A stretch of 59,793 bases of DNA, from contig CALFUK010000080.1 in NCBI GenBank assembly GCA_937929945.1, positions 1 through 59,793 of the forward strand, read 5' to 3'. The notes under the pieces were generated by a model. That model had not been told where the DNA came from. It searched no databases and saw only the letters and a list, made by a program, of their open reading frames with translations. The position numbers were made by a program, and so were the translations under genes. The stretch comes from an uncultured Saprospiraceae bacterium (GTDB taxonomy: Bacteria > Bacteroidota > Bacteroidia > Chitinophagales > Saprospiraceae). Of this stretch, positions 44,789-54,469 are shown piece after piece; the first letter of the stretch is position 1; each line of letters starts with the position of its first letter.

Positions 44789-45418
44789 CTACTGAAATGC
44801 ACCCATAATCTCCTGAGTGAAACTCTGAATAATGGATGGGTTACTGACGATGGCGAAGATGACACCATAGATCGCACCCGTGAAGTGAGCTAAATGATCA
44901 AGGTTGTCTCTGCCTTTTTCGCTGGCCCACGAAGAATAGATCAGATACCCAATGCCTAAAATGATAGCAGGAATGGCAAAGAAGGGAAAGAAAATAAAGG
45001 TCAAGCCGTGCAGCGGATAATACATGATGAAGGCGAATACGACAGCAGAAACCGCTCCAGAGGCTCCGATACTCGAGAAGCCTGGATTATGCTTATGCTT
45101 TAAGAATGTCGGTATATCTGCAATGACAATGGCCGTCAGGTAAAATATCACATAGATGATGCGGCCTAAATTCCCAAAGACCGAAACAAATTGATTCTCT
45201 ATGACTTCTCCGAACTGCAAGAGCACATACATATTGATGATTAGATGCATCCAGCTGCCATGCAGGAAGCCTGAAGTCAGCATCCGGTAGTATTCTTTGT
45301 TTTTTTCTTCGGCGACAGGGTAGTGCTTCAGCTTATCGAAGAATTCTCTGTTTTTGAATCCCTGGTAGGAGATTAAAGCCGTGATACCGACAATGACAAG
45401 TGTGATGGATAATGACAT
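44789..45418 (-). CDS. Rhomboid-family intramembrane serine protease
   Basis: A six-helix membrane protein of 209 aa from ATG 45418 (MSLSITLVIVGITALISYQG); the open frame extends 15 codons further but without a better start. Rhomboid signatures are HGSWMHLIINMYVLLQFGEVIE, the catalytic serine S120 in IGASGAVSAVVFAFI and the catalytic histidine in the last helices in HLAHFTGAIYGVIFAIV. It cleaves transmembrane substrates within the membrane; the substrate is unknown. Single gene. Confidence 0.92.
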   Translation of the reverse strand: MSLSITLVIVGITALISYQGFKNREFFDKLKHYPVAEEKNKEYYRMLTSGFLHGSWMHLIINMYVLLQFGEVIENQFVSVFGNLGRIIYVIFYLTAIVIADIPTFLKHKHNPGFSSIGASGAVSAVVFAFIMYYPLHGLTFIFFPFFAIPAIILGIGYLIYSSWASEKGRDNLDHLAHFTGAIYGVIFAIVSNPSIIQSFTQEIMGAFQ

Positions 45419-45914
45419 ATATGTGGTAGCTTCTTGTAGGTCTAATAGATTGCATGAGATCAAAAAACTTTCTAACGTAATTAGCTTTTTATAATTCCTT
45501 AAAATGTAGAAACTTTAGCTATGATAGTTGACCAATTTGGCTGGTCATCAGGATTTGACCTTAATTAAATAGCACGGGAATACTTCGATTTTAAAACTCA
45601 ATCTTGGATGCCTGCAGATGATTTTTTGAGAGCGCATAAATAACTAATTTTTGATTGCTGAGCATGATTTAAGAGATCTATGGGTTACCTATTTTAAAAT
45701 TGGGCACTTAATTACTATATAATCTACTATTGAATGAGAGTCTTCAAAACAAATATTTTAATGATTATAGTTAGATTTTGAGGATAACAAATGTCACAAC
45801 TTCCATATAGCTGGCACCATCAATATTAAGTTTGGGTAATGCCTATGTGGAAGTCAATGCATATTGATAAATTTCTTGGTCTGATCTCAGTCATGGCACA
45901 TTAAAAAGTAAAAA
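45419..45914. other. Gene-free AT-rich spacer upstream of the BNR-repeat protein
   Basis: About 500 bp with no supported gene. A stretch ending TCTCAGTCATGGCACATTA (near 45885-45903) resembles one after the 49238 stop (TCTCAGTATGGCATATTA), so a short element may flank the BNR-repeat gene. No promoter box stands out. Confidence 0.35.
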
Positions 45915-48900
45915 ATGCATCAACTCAAATTTCTCCTACACTTATTTTTTGTCTGTCAACTTACCATTGTTATAAGCCAAGATAAGCTCAGTGATACGAA
46001 CTGGCGCGAAATCCCTGGACGAGATTTTGGTGATAGGAAATGGCATGAAATCATGGATGATGTAACAGTCACTTTTCAGGAAGTTCAAAAAGCTTTTTAC
46101 AAAGAATGGGAGGATAAAAATTATGAGAAGGGAAAAGGGTATAAACAATTTAAGCGCTGGGAGATGACAATGCGAGGTCGGGAACGCGATTTCATAGATA
46201 TGAAACAAGGAAAATTAAGCACACAGTATAGCCCTAAGCTGCATAAATCGATGACTAATGCCAACTGGACAGGAATCGGGCCACTTCCAAATGGAGCTTC
46301 TAAGTTTTTTGGGATAGGTCGTGTGGATGCACTAGGTTTTGATCCTCTGAATTCTGATGTTTTATACGCTGGAACACCTAATGGTGGTATTTGGAAATCA
46401 ATAAATAATGGAGCGAGCTGGACAATCATAACCGATAATGCTTGGCTGAATCAGGCCATTGCTGATATTTGTGTGAACCCCAATGATGGTCAGAATTTAT
46501 TTGTTGCCACTGGCAATAGAGATGGAGGAATTGCCTTCACAGAAGAGGGTATTATGAAGTCTACTGATGGTGGAATGAGCTGGATACGCTTAGAGACAAA
46601 TACGCCGACATTCCGATTTTACAGATTACTCATGGACCCTAACGGTGGTGTTGGTAGTAGTAATAACAATAAGTTATTACTCGCTACGAACAATGGTATT
46701 TATTATTCTACGGATAGTGGCACAACATGGAATGCTGCCACACTGCCAGCATCAGTAAGTGGTAGAAACATATATGATATGGAGTATCAGCCCAATAATA
46801 GCAATGTAGTTTACGCAACTACTGATGGAATATTAATCAAGTCTACCAATGGAGGGCAGTCATTTGCCGTCATGACTAATGTACCATTCACAGACGCGAT
46901 AGCCGGGCGCACTTCTATCGCTGTGACGGCGGATGATCCTAATGCTGCCTACTTTATGGTCAGTGATGAAATAAATAATGGATTTTTGGGGATCTATAAA
47001 TATAACGGATCCGCTTTTAGCACAGTAACAGATGGTACAGAGTCCGTAACCTGGGTGAATGGTGATCCTTATATAAATGCGAATAATCTACGTAATTTGA
47101 AAAATACAGGATGTTGGGGACAGATATTTTATAACTGGAGCTTTGGCATCAATCCTACTGATAAGAATGATATGACTATTGGTGCTATCTGTGCTTTCAG
47201 ATCTTATGATGGAGGTTCGTCTTGGCAAGCCATTTCTACTTACTCTAATGGAGGAGGTGAAATACATGTGGATATACATGCTGTCGAATACCAGCCAGAG
47301 ACCTCGATTCCTCATATTGGAAGCGATGGAGGTGCTTATCAATGGGTGGTGGACGGATCGCCATGGAAAGCTATGTATGATATGGATATTTCGGAGCTAT
47401 ATACCTTAGCTGTTTCGGAGACGAATCCAGATCATATCATATGTGGCGCACAAGACAATGGCGGTTTCTATAGAGATGGAGGGCCGTGGCTGGAGATTGG
47501 AGCTGGAGATTGGCTTACGGTCGCCTTTGATCCTGTCGATATCAATGTCTTGTATCGGCCAATAAGTTCTTCCGATATGCGAATTCAAAAGTCTACAGAT
47601 AAGGGGAGTACCTGGAAAACAATGTTACAAGAAAGTGTCATTGGAGAGAATTCTGCATCCGTTTTTGTACAGCCTGAAATAAAACTGCATCCCTATCTTA
47701 GGCACGTCATTTATTCAGCCTTTGAGAATGTATACCAGTCTGTTGATGGTGGAGACACGTGGACTAATCTATCTAATGGAGATATTGGTAGTGGTTTTAA
47801 ATCTCTCTTAGAGATAGCTCCCTCTGATGCCAACTACATTTTTACAAGTTCGAGCTCTGTGGCTGGAGGTGGTCTATATAGAAGTATTGATGGTGGGGCA
47901 TCTTGGAATAACATAACATGGCCTGTTACTTCTTCATTTATGTCCTCCTTAGCTATCAGTGATATCAATCCCAATAATGTCTTTGTAGCCATGTCTAACG
48001 GTAAAGTATATGAATCCATGAATGGAGGAAATTCTTGGACAGACATTTCTAATGGACTCCCTGTTGGAGTTAATTTTCAGATCAAGTATTTGCATGGATC
48101 AAATAAAGAATTATACTTAGCTAAGTCAAATTCTATTTATTACAAAAATGGTTCAGCTAATTGGATACCTTATAGCACAAACTTGCCAAATACATATTGT
48201 CGTGACATCGAGCTGATGCCTGTTAATGACAAAGCTTATGTCGCTACTTATGGTCGAGGCGTATGGGAAAGTCCATTGCAAAATGCAAGTCCTGTGTGTT
48301 ATACATCGGTACCATCGATACTCCCAAGTGGTCCCATATGTGCTAATGGGAGTGCAATGCTCACATCAAGTATGGCGCCTAATGGCTACGGTTACCAATG
48401 GTATGTCGATGATCAAGCCATTAGTGGAGCGACTGCACAAACTTATGCTGCTACTACTGATGGAAATTATGCTGTGAGATTCACGGGCAATTGTAAAGGC
48501 TTTTCTTCAGAAATGGTTGTCGTGGGTACAGGCATCTCGATAGCATCTTACGAAGAAAGTTTTGAAACTAATGTTGTATTTTTTAATCAGACATCAGATG
48601 ACATTGACTGGGTGCATAATACTGGTCCAACATTCTCAAATAATACTGGGCCTAGCGCTGCAAGTCACCTGGATGGATATATATACGTCGAATCTTCACA
48701 ATCCAATTCTCCTAATAAAGTAGCAGAATTGGTATCGGATTGTTATGCCTTGACGGCCTTTAATAGCACTGTGCTGCTCGAATTCGATAGTCATCTTTAT
48801 GGTTCTACCATGGGGTCATTGGAAGTGCAAATTTCAGATAATGGGACTACGTGGTCCTCCATTTACTTTAGGTCAGGTAATCAAGGAGACCAATGGAATA

Positions 48901-49238
48901 ATGAGTCAGTTGACATATCTAATTACATTGGAGCTACAGTCTCACTTAAATTCATAGCAGTGACAGGTTCTAACTTTTTAAGCGACATTGCGATAGACCA
49001 TGTCAGATTTTCAGGGACCAGTAATTGTCCACCAGATTATGCTAATACCAATATGCTGACTGGTACACAGCTAGTCCCAACCCATTTTGAAACAGATGGC
49101 AAAATAGAGTCTGACCAAGTGATTAGTGCGGATGTTAACTATGATTCAGCTACATCTATAGAATTAATTCAGGGTTTTGAGGTGCAAATAAGTAAAGTGT
49201 TTCATGCCTATATAGACGGTTGTGGTGGCACTTTTTGA
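45915..49238 (+). CDS. Large secreted BNR/sortilin-repeat protein, 1,107 aa
   Basis: An extracellular multidomain protein. Signal peptide about 1-21. Residues about 100-790 form a beta-propeller with BNR/sortilin-type Asp boxes (SINNGASWTI, STDGGMSWIR, STDSGTTWNA, SYDGGSSWQA, SVDGGDTWTN, SIDGGASWNN, SMNGGNSWTD), as in sialidases, Vps10 and plant PSII-assembly relatives; no sialidase catalytic set is visible, so binding seems likelier than hydrolysis. Then an Ig-like domain (about 795-870), a MAM/concanavalin-like domain (about 880-1035), and a C-terminal domain ending IQGFEVQISKVFHAYIDGCG, alike in the giant 3844-11055 protein. It is AT-richer than its neighbours in places. Confidence 0.87.
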   Translation: MHQLKFLLHLFFVCQLTIVISQDKLSDTNWREIPGRDFGDRKWHEIMDDVTVTFQEVQKAFYKEWEDKNYEKGKGYKQFKRWEMTMRGRERDFIDMKQGKLSTQYSPKLHKSMTNANWTGIGPLPNGASKFFGIGRVDALGFDPLNSDVLYAGTPNGGIWKSINNGASWTIITDNAWLNQAIADICVNPNDGQNLFVATGNRDGGIAFTEEGIMKSTDGGMSWIRLETNTPTFRFYRLLMDPNGGVGSSNNNKLLLATNNGIYYSTDSGTTWNAATLPASVSGRNIYDMEYQPNNSNVVYATTDGILIKSTNGGQSFAVMTNVPFTDAIAGRTSIAVTADDPNAAYFMVSDEINNGFLGIYKYNGSAFSTVTDGTESVTWVNGDPYINANNLRNLKNTGCWGQIFYNWSFGINPTDKNDMTIGAICAFRSYDGGSSWQAISTYSNGGGEIHVDIHAVEYQPETSIPHIGSDGGAYQWVVDGSPWKAMYDMDISELYTLAVSETNPDHIICGAQDNGGFYRDGGPWLEIGAGDWLTVAFDPVDINVLYRPISSSDMRIQKSTDKGSTWKTMLQESVIGENSASVFVQPEIKLHPYLRHVIYSAFENVYQSVDGGDTWTNLSNGDIGSGFKSLLEIAPSDANYIFTSSSSVAGGGLYRSIDGGASWNNITWPVTSSFMSSLAISDINPNNVFVAMSNGKVYESMNGGNSWTDISNGLPVGVNFQIKYLHGSNKELYLAKSNSIYYKNGSANWIPYSTNLPNTYCRDIELMPVNDKAYVATYGRGVWESPLQNASPVCYTSVPSILPSGPICANGSAMLTSSMAPNGYGYQWYVDDQAISGATAQTYAATTDGNYAVRFTGNCKGFSSEMVVVGTGISIASYEESFETNVVFFNQTSDDIDWVHNTGPTFSNNTGPSAASHLDGYIYVESSQSNSPNKVAELVSDCYALTAFNSTVLLEFDSHLYGSTMGSLEVQISDNGTTWSSIYFRSGNQGDQWNNESVDISNYIGATVSLKFIAVTGSNFLSDIAIDHVRFSGTSNCPPDYANTNMLTGTQLVPTHFETDGKIESDQVISADVNYDSATSIELIQGFEVQISKVFHAYIDGCGGTF

Positions 49239-49405
49239 AAGTAACAATTAAACGCACCAACCGAAGAGGATTGAAGTATAAAAATCTCTATTCAAGAGGA
49301 TTCCCAATGGTAAATTGGTTTTTGATTGGTCTCAGTATGGCATATTACCTCCACCTATAAGTTAGGCAGTATTTACATGCTAATTTTTTTTCAATGGACG
49401 TAACT

Positions 49406-49783
49406 CTAAGTCGAAGGGGTATAGAATTCCCCAAAATGCCAAAGCACGCCCGAGGGATCATGCATGAAGCATTCGCGCCCCCACTCATACTCTACTATAG
49501 GAGTGAGACGCACGTACTTATACTTGTGATGAAGGCCTAATTCATTGAGTTCAGTCCAGTACCGCGAGACGTCATCAACTTCGAGAAAGACCATACTGTT
49601 ATTGATCCACTGCTTGACGTAATAGTCCTGCAAGTAGAATCCAAGGCTGCCATGAATAGTGAAATACGAAAACTTCTCCGATATGACTGATTCTTCAAAG
49701 CCAAGCTCACTATAAAAAGCCCTCGATTCTCTGAAGTCTTTGGCGCCGATGAAGGTTCTGATGGATTTAGCTTGATGCTGCAT
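49406..49783 (-). CDS. VOC-superfamily (glyoxalase-like) protein
   Basis: A 125-aa single vicinal-oxygen-chelate unit pair: IRTFIGAKDFRESRAFYSELGF (beta-alpha start), SLGFYLQDYYVKQW, MVFLEVDDVSRYWTELNELGL and the C-terminal ECFMHDPSGVLWHFGEF. The last motif (DPSGxLWxF) is typical of the glyoxalase/bleomycin-resistance group. The first metal-binding His expected near the N-terminus is not obvious, so enzymatic activity is doubtful. Single gene, divergent from the MoxR ATPase. Confidence 0.85.
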   Translation of the reverse strand: MQHQAKSIRTFIGAKDFRESRAFYSELGFEESVISEKFSYFTIHGSLGFYLQDYYVKQWINNSMVFLEVDDVSRYWTELNELGLHHKYKYVRLTPIVEYEWGRECFMHDPSGVLWHFGEFYTPST

Positions 49784-49844
49784 TTATTGATTTGTTCGAG
49801 GTTTTCTCTACCATTTGCACCAGCTAAAGATAGATCGAAATAGT

Positions 49845-49852
49845 TACCTTTA
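49845..49852 (+). promoter_or_regulatory. Possible -7 promoter box of the MoxR gene
   Basis: TACCTTTA lies 21 nt upstream of the ATG at 49874. This is the same form as the glpD box; no clear -33 element. Confidence 0.4.
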
Positions 49853-49873
49853 GGGAATTAATCCAAAAGAAAT

Positions 49874-50806
49874 ATGGCAGAAGTAAGTATGTGGAGTGGG
49901 TCAGATGCGTATCTATGTGATCCAGAATTAGCGCAGGCATTTCATATGGCACGAGTCTTAGGGATGCCTCTACTCATCGAAGGGGAGCCAGGTACTGGCA
50001 AGACAGAGCTGCCACTGCAATATGCTAAAAGCCTATCCTTAGACATGTTCGTCTATCCAGTCGGGTCCAAGAGCAATGTAGAAGCCTTCGTGGCTAAGTT
50101 TGATCACGTGAAGTACCTGAGAGACTCTCAGATCGAAGTGCTCAATGCACAGCGGGAAGAAAAGGGAATGGATACGAAGCTCACCACCAGTGGTCGCCAG
50201 ACAGAGAATCTGGATGACTATGTGAATCTTGGACCTGCAGCTCAGGCTTACTCTACACCAGATTCAGTCTTGCTGATAGATGAGATCGATAAGGCACCCA
50301 GAGAATTTCCTAATGATCTGCTTTATGCTCTCAGTCATCGCAAGTTTGTCTTGCCAGAATCAGGTCGCGTCATCGAGACGACGGAGGACAAAATGCCCGC
50401 CATCGTCATCACCAGTAATCGAGAGCAGGAGCTTCCCACCGCCTTCAAGGGCCGGTGCATTTATCACTACATCTCTTTTCCAGAGCCTGATGTGATGAGA
50501 GAGATCGTCCTGAAGCACTATCCTACAGCAGACGATGATATCATATCTAAAAGCATCGAAATCTTTTACCAGCTGAGAAATTTTGGCTTAGAAAGATCGC
50601 CCTCCACCAGAGAATTGCTCAATTGGTTAAAATACATGCAGCAGTTCGCTAAGGATGAGGCCATCGCCAAGATAAAATCCTTAGATGGAGTCGGTGCTCT
50701 TGTAAAGACACAAGCAGATATCGAACGAATCAAACGACAGACCCTAGGCGGGGCAGCTGATTCTGATGATCCTCCAGCATTTTATGGCAATTTCTCTAAC
50801 AGATAG
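49874..50806 (+). CDS. MoxR-family AAA+ ATPase
   Basis: A 310-aa AAA+ ATPase. Walker A GEPGTGKT (about 38-45), Walker B VLLIDEIDKAPREFPNDLLY (about 131-150), sensor 1 AIVITSNREQELP, the arginine-finger region FKGRCIYHYISFPEPD, and sensor 2 in FGLERSPSTRELLNWL. This matches the MoxR/CbbQ/NorQ class that remodels enzymes with VWA-domain partners. Its natural partner is the CoxE-like VWA protein at 29781-31118; in related genomes such genes are commonly adjacent (family knowledge), whereas here they are about 19 kb apart. Monocistronic by spacing. Confidence 0.92.
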   Translation: MAEVSMWSGSDAYLCDPELAQAFHMARVLGMPLLIEGEPGTGKTELPLQYAKSLSLDMFVYPVGSKSNVEAFVAKFDHVKYLRDSQIEVLNAQREEKGMDTKLTTSGRQTENLDDYVNLGPAAQAYSTPDSVLLIDEIDKAPREFPNDLLYALSHRKFVLPESGRVIETTEDKMPAIVITSNREQELPTAFKGRCIYHYISFPEPDVMREIVLKHYPTADDDIISKSIEIFYQLRNFGLERSPSTRELLNWLKYMQQFAKDEAIAKIKSLDGVGALVKTQADIERIKRQTLGGAADSDDPPAFYGNFSNR

Positions 50807-50976
50807 CTGCCAGGCAGAAACACTGAAGCAAGATTGCTTATTTCGCCGGTTCCCAGAAAGAAAACCCATAGATTTTACTCCATAAGTAAGATTAAAAACG
50901 TTGTTTTGCAGATCGAAAAAGCCATAAGACTAGTGCAGCTCACCTTGTTTGATGAGCTTCGTTCTTCGTTTTGCGT

Positions 50977-52347
50977 ATGAAGCATAAGAAAAGAGTTATT
51001 TTTTATTTGATTGATGGGGCAAGACCTGACGTCCTGTCCAAGCTCTTAGAAACGGGAGATCTACCTCATATCAAGACTTATTTTGCGGATGAAGGGTCAT
51101 TCGTAAAAGGGACTACATGCTTTCCTTCTACCACAGGGCCTGCATATCTGCCATACCTCACCGGAAAATTTCCAGGAGAACATCACATCACTGGCATTCG
51201 CTGGTTTGACAAGCCTGCATTCTTTCAGGGACGCTGGGCGCGTAATGCCATGCGGAGCTACTGTGGCTACGAAGCGAAGTACTTCAATGATGACATGGAT
51301 GACAGCATGCCATCACTCATGGAGACCTATGATGACTGCTATAACATTTATAACATGATTACGAAAGGGGTCAAAGAAGAGAATGACCTCACGAAAGAAC
51401 GCAAAACCAAGCTCTACTTTCGATCCCACTTCAAGCATGAGCACCATGTAGTAGATGAATATGGTCACGAGGAGCTGATGAATGCGATTGAGCAGGATTT
51501 TCAATTCACTTTTGCTGTGTTTCCGAGTATCGACTGGGACTCCCATAGCTATCACTTTGAGGATGATCGGACGAAGGAGGCCTACAAGATCGTGGATAGA
51601 AGTGTAGCAGCAGTGGTCAAGAGACTCAAGGAGCAGGGCACATATGAGGATACCATGATCATCATGGCCAGCGATCATGGACTGACCTCGACGCATTCTC
51701 ACCTGGACCTCGGAAAGTTCTTTAAAAAGCAAGGCTATCGTGTCTTAGAATATCCATCGATCTGGACCTTATTTCCTAAGGTAGCTGTCTTTATATCTGG
51801 TAATTCCTTTGCCACGCTCAGCTTCTTGGATAAGCAAGAGATGTATGACAAAGAAGCGCTCATGGCTAAGCACGGTCAGGCTATACAAGCCTTTGTCAAA
51901 GAGCCAGCGATTGACTTTATCGCCATGAGGAATGAGGCAGGTAATATCAGTATCATCACTCAGGAGGGAGAAGCAGAGGTCATAGTCTCAGAAAGTGGAG
52001 TCGGGTATCGATCCATCACTGCCAATCCTTTTGGCCTCGAGGATACGATCCAGCCACTGACAGAGGCAGAAGCATTCGAATATACTTTTGAGTCGGACTA
52101 TCCAGATAGCCTGGTGCAGTGTCAGCAGCTCTTTGCTAGTCATCGCTCTGGTGACATTGTCGTCAGTGCTCATGTGGGTTATGATCTAAGAGACTTCTGG
52201 GAGATACCAGAACATAAAGGCTCTCACGGGTCGCTCCATAAGGATCACATGCACATACCCATCCTGTGCAATAAGGCTGGTGTGCTGACTGGACCCATGC
52301 GAAGTACTGAGGTCTATCAAATCATCAGAGATCATATCGATCAATAA
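50977..52347 (+). CDS. Alkaline-phosphatase-superfamily phosphodiesterase
   Basis: A 456-aa metal-dependent phosphodiesterase/nucleotide pyrophosphatase-like protein. The frame opens at a TTG (50971); I use ATG 50977 (MKHKKRVIFYLIDGARPDVL). The first metal Asp lies in LIDGARPD, the nucleophile Thr/Ser in CFPSTTGPAYLPYLTG, then PSIDWDSHSYHF with D and H, ASDHGLTSTHSHLDLG, and HKGSHGSLHKDHMHIP (H-x-S-H-G) near the end. No signal peptide, so cytoplasmic or membrane-associated. The next gene starts at the very next base after its stop, so the pair is co-translated; its partner is a lipid-flippase-like membrane protein, hinting at a phospholipid-type substrate (inference). Confidence 0.88.
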   Translation: MKHKKRVIFYLIDGARPDVLSKLLETGDLPHIKTYFADEGSFVKGTTCFPSTTGPAYLPYLTGKFPGEHHITGIRWFDKPAFFQGRWARNAMRSYCGYEAKYFNDDMDDSMPSLMETYDDCYNIYNMITKGVKEENDLTKERKTKLYFRSHFKHEHHVVDEYGHEELMNAIEQDFQFTFAVFPSIDWDSHSYHFEDDRTKEAYKIVDRSVAAVVKRLKEQGTYEDTMIIMASDHGLTSTHSHLDLGKFFKKQGYRVLEYPSIWTLFPKVAVFISGNSFATLSFLDKQEMYDKEALMAKHGQAIQAFVKEPAIDFIAMRNEAGNISIITQEGEAEVIVSESGVGYRSITANPFGLEDTIQPLTEAEAFEYTFESDYPDSLVQCQQLFASHRSGDIVVSAHVGYDLRDFWEIPEHKGSHGSLHKDHMHIPILCNKAGVLTGPMRSTEVYQIIRDHIDQ

Positions 52348-53406
52348 ATGGGAGAAGAAAAGAAATCCATATCAATCCAAGAAGCTTTTAATCCGAAGGT
52401 GATTAAGAAGGGTATGTTTTATTTTTTCGCCATTACGATTATCGCATTTGCTGGGATCTTCTTTTATACGAATACAGGTAAGACCCTGGAGGTCTGGTCT
52501 AATTTGGACTGGAAATACTTCGTGATCTGTGCTGTAATCGTTTTCATGGATATGCTCTTAGGCGGATGGCGCAATCATATTTTCGTTAGAGAATTTGCTC
52601 CAGGAACTTCGCAGTGGATCGCCTTCAAAGCGAATCTGGCCAATATCTTCATGGGAGCAGTCACTCCTTCGCAGACGGGTGGTGGCGTGGCTCAGCTCTA
52701 TATCTTTTATAAGAATGGTGTGAAGCTCTCAGACGGGATTACCCTGAGTTTTATCAATTGGATATCGACCTTGATCTTCTTTCCCATATCGGGGGGCTTA
52801 GCTTATTTGGTCATCAAGGACCGCATACCGGAAGGCTTTATCAGCTATTTGGCTCAGTTTGGCTTTTCGATCTTTACCACCTTGTTCATTGTGGTGATAA
52901 TAGGTTTGTTCTTTCCTGCCGCCATTGGCTGGGTCGTCATTAAGATCAGCTCCTTCATTGCCTTATTTAATAAGAACTGGAAGCTCAAGCTGGAAGCCTT
53001 TGGGCGCAAAGCGAAAGAGTCACTTATAGACTACCGAGACAAATGCACCACGCTGCTCAGGCACAAGCCACAGTTGCTGCTGTACAGTCTGATCATCACC
53101 GTGCTTCTCTACTTTAATAAATACATCTTAGCTTACTTCATCGTATTAGCATTCGGTGCAGAAGCGGATTTTACCGTGATCATCTCTATCCAAGCGATAG
53201 TCTATTTACTGCTTTATTTTTCTCCCAGTCCTGGTGGCAGTGGTATAGCAGAGATCAGTATCGCAGGTCTGATGGCAGGCATCTTATCTAATGATTATTT
53301 GGCCTCCTTCACGCTCATGCAGCGCTCCTTCTTGGTCATGATCCCTGCCATGAGTGGAGCCTACGTGGTGCTGAAGCAGCTGGCCAAGTCAGCTGTGGAG
53401 AAGTAG
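52348..53406 (+). CDS. Flippase-like membrane protein (YbhN/LPG synthase TM family)
   Basis: A polytopic membrane protein of 352 aa with eight or so hydrophobic segments. Family marks are the GGWRNHIFVREF segment, ANIFMGAVTPSQTGGGVAQLYIFYKNG (conserved TPSxxGG), the helices after position 250, and SPSPGGSGIAEISIAGLMAG near the C-terminus. This is the UPF0104/YbhN-like domain seen in the flippase half of MprF, without the synthase half. Its ATG follows directly on the TAA of the phosphodiesterase gene, a strong sign of a functional pair. Substrate unknown. Confidence 0.9.
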   Translation: MGEEKKSISIQEAFNPKVIKKGMFYFFAITIIAFAGIFFYTNTGKTLEVWSNLDWKYFVICAVIVFMDMLLGGWRNHIFVREFAPGTSQWIAFKANLANIFMGAVTPSQTGGGVAQLYIFYKNGVKLSDGITLSFINWISTLIFFPISGGLAYLVIKDRIPEGFISYLAQFGFSIFTTLFIVVIIGLFFPAAIGWVVIKISSFIALFNKNWKLKLEAFGRKAKESLIDYRDKCTTLLRHKPQLLLYSLIITVLLYFNKYILAYFIVLAFGAEADFTVIISIQAIVYLLLYFSPSPGGSGIAEISIAGLMAGILSNDYLASFTLMQRSFLVMIPAMSGAYVVLKQLAKSAVEK

Positions 53407-53418
53407 TTATTCTTCATG

Positions 53419-54198
53419 TTATCCCCACCTCTTATACCGATCAAATCCGCCTTCTGAATGGATGATTTGGCCAGTGATCCAGGCAGCTTCTTCACTCGCT
53501 AAGAATGCGACTATTTTAGCTGCATCTTCAGGCTGCCCGATGCGGCCATTGGGAGACGCTTCTTTCAATTGATCTGCTAGCTCTGCAGTCATCCATCCTG
53601 TATCCGTCGGCCCTGGGTTCACCGAGTTAATGGTGATGCCTGAAGCAGCCAGTGTGGTGGCCAGAGCCTGAGTCATATGGTCTATGGCATTCTTTGTCAT
53701 GGCATACGCCAGCTCCTCTGGCATCGGGCCCAGAGACTGCCCAGAACTGATGTTGATGATTCTACCCGCCTGATTCGCTGCGATACGCTTTATGAATGCT
53801 TGTGTTAAGAGTACATTCGCCCTCACATTAACTTCGTAGTGCTGGTCAAGCATTGGCCCATTTATCGACTTGATACTGCTGGCAGTGGAATATGTGGCAT
53901 TATTGATCAGAGTGGATGCTGGTCCTAATTTTTTCTCCGCTAAGTCAAGTATGTGCATCGCAGCATCAGTCTTCCTCAGGTCCATTTCTAGATGACAGCA
54001 ACGGGCACCGATATCTCTGATCTCTTGGCTGATGATTTCGATTGAGTTGGGTTCTGCCCCCCATGGCATATCATTGTCATAAGCTTGAAAATAGCTGAAA
54101 CAGATGTCATGCCCCTGCGCCGCAAGCGCGAGGCATATCGATCGGCCAATGCCTCTTAGGCGACTGACTCCAGTGACGATAGCGACTCTTTTTTTCAT
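53419..54198 (-). CDS. Short-chain dehydrogenase/reductase
   Basis: A 259-aa SDR with the classical set: cofactor motif TGVSRLRGIGRSICLAL with extra residues in the glycine loop, NNAT after LGPASTLI, catalytic Ser in IINISSGQS, and Y-A-M-T-K in ELAYAMTKNAID, then NPGPTDTGWM. The C-terminal ITGQIIHSEGGF is typical of 3-oxoacyl-ACP reductase-like members. The cytoplasmic reductase's substrate is open. Start ATG 54198. It converges with the flippase-like gene (12 bp between stops). Confidence 0.92.
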   Translation of the reverse strand: MKKRVAIVTGVSRLRGIGRSICLALAAQGHDICFSYFQAYDNDMPWGAEPNSIEIISQEIRDIGARCCHLEMDLRKTDAAMHILDLAEKKLGPASTLINNATYSTASSIKSINGPMLDQHYEVNVRANVLLTQAFIKRIAANQAGRIINISSGQSLGPMPEELAYAMTKNAIDHMTQALATTLAASGITINSVNPGPTDTGWMTAELADQLKEASPNGRIGQPEDAAKIVAFLASEEAAWITGQIIHSEGGFDRYKRWG

Positions 54199-54469
54199 AG
54201 TAAAAACTTAGGTTTCTTTTAGTCATGACAGTGTACTTGGAGTGCTGTACAAAACATCACACAGCTTATCACAACAGTTTAGGATGGAAATTTACGAATG
54301 CTAACATTGAATAACCATCAGACTAAGCACAAAAATAATCTTTATCGATGAAAGAGATATGTTGATCGAAATACTAGATCGATAAGGCTCATAGACCGAA
54401 CTTTCGAATCTAAATATTTTGTTAATGCACTACAGATAGTCGTCATTATTAACCCGTAAACTATTGATT

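Noticed and set aside
45870-49340. Short similar stretches (TCTCAGT.ATGGCA.ATTA) on both sides of the BNR-repeat gene
   Set aside because: Only about 20 bases match with gaps; too weak to claim flanking repeats of a transferred unit, so only noted in the spacer entry.
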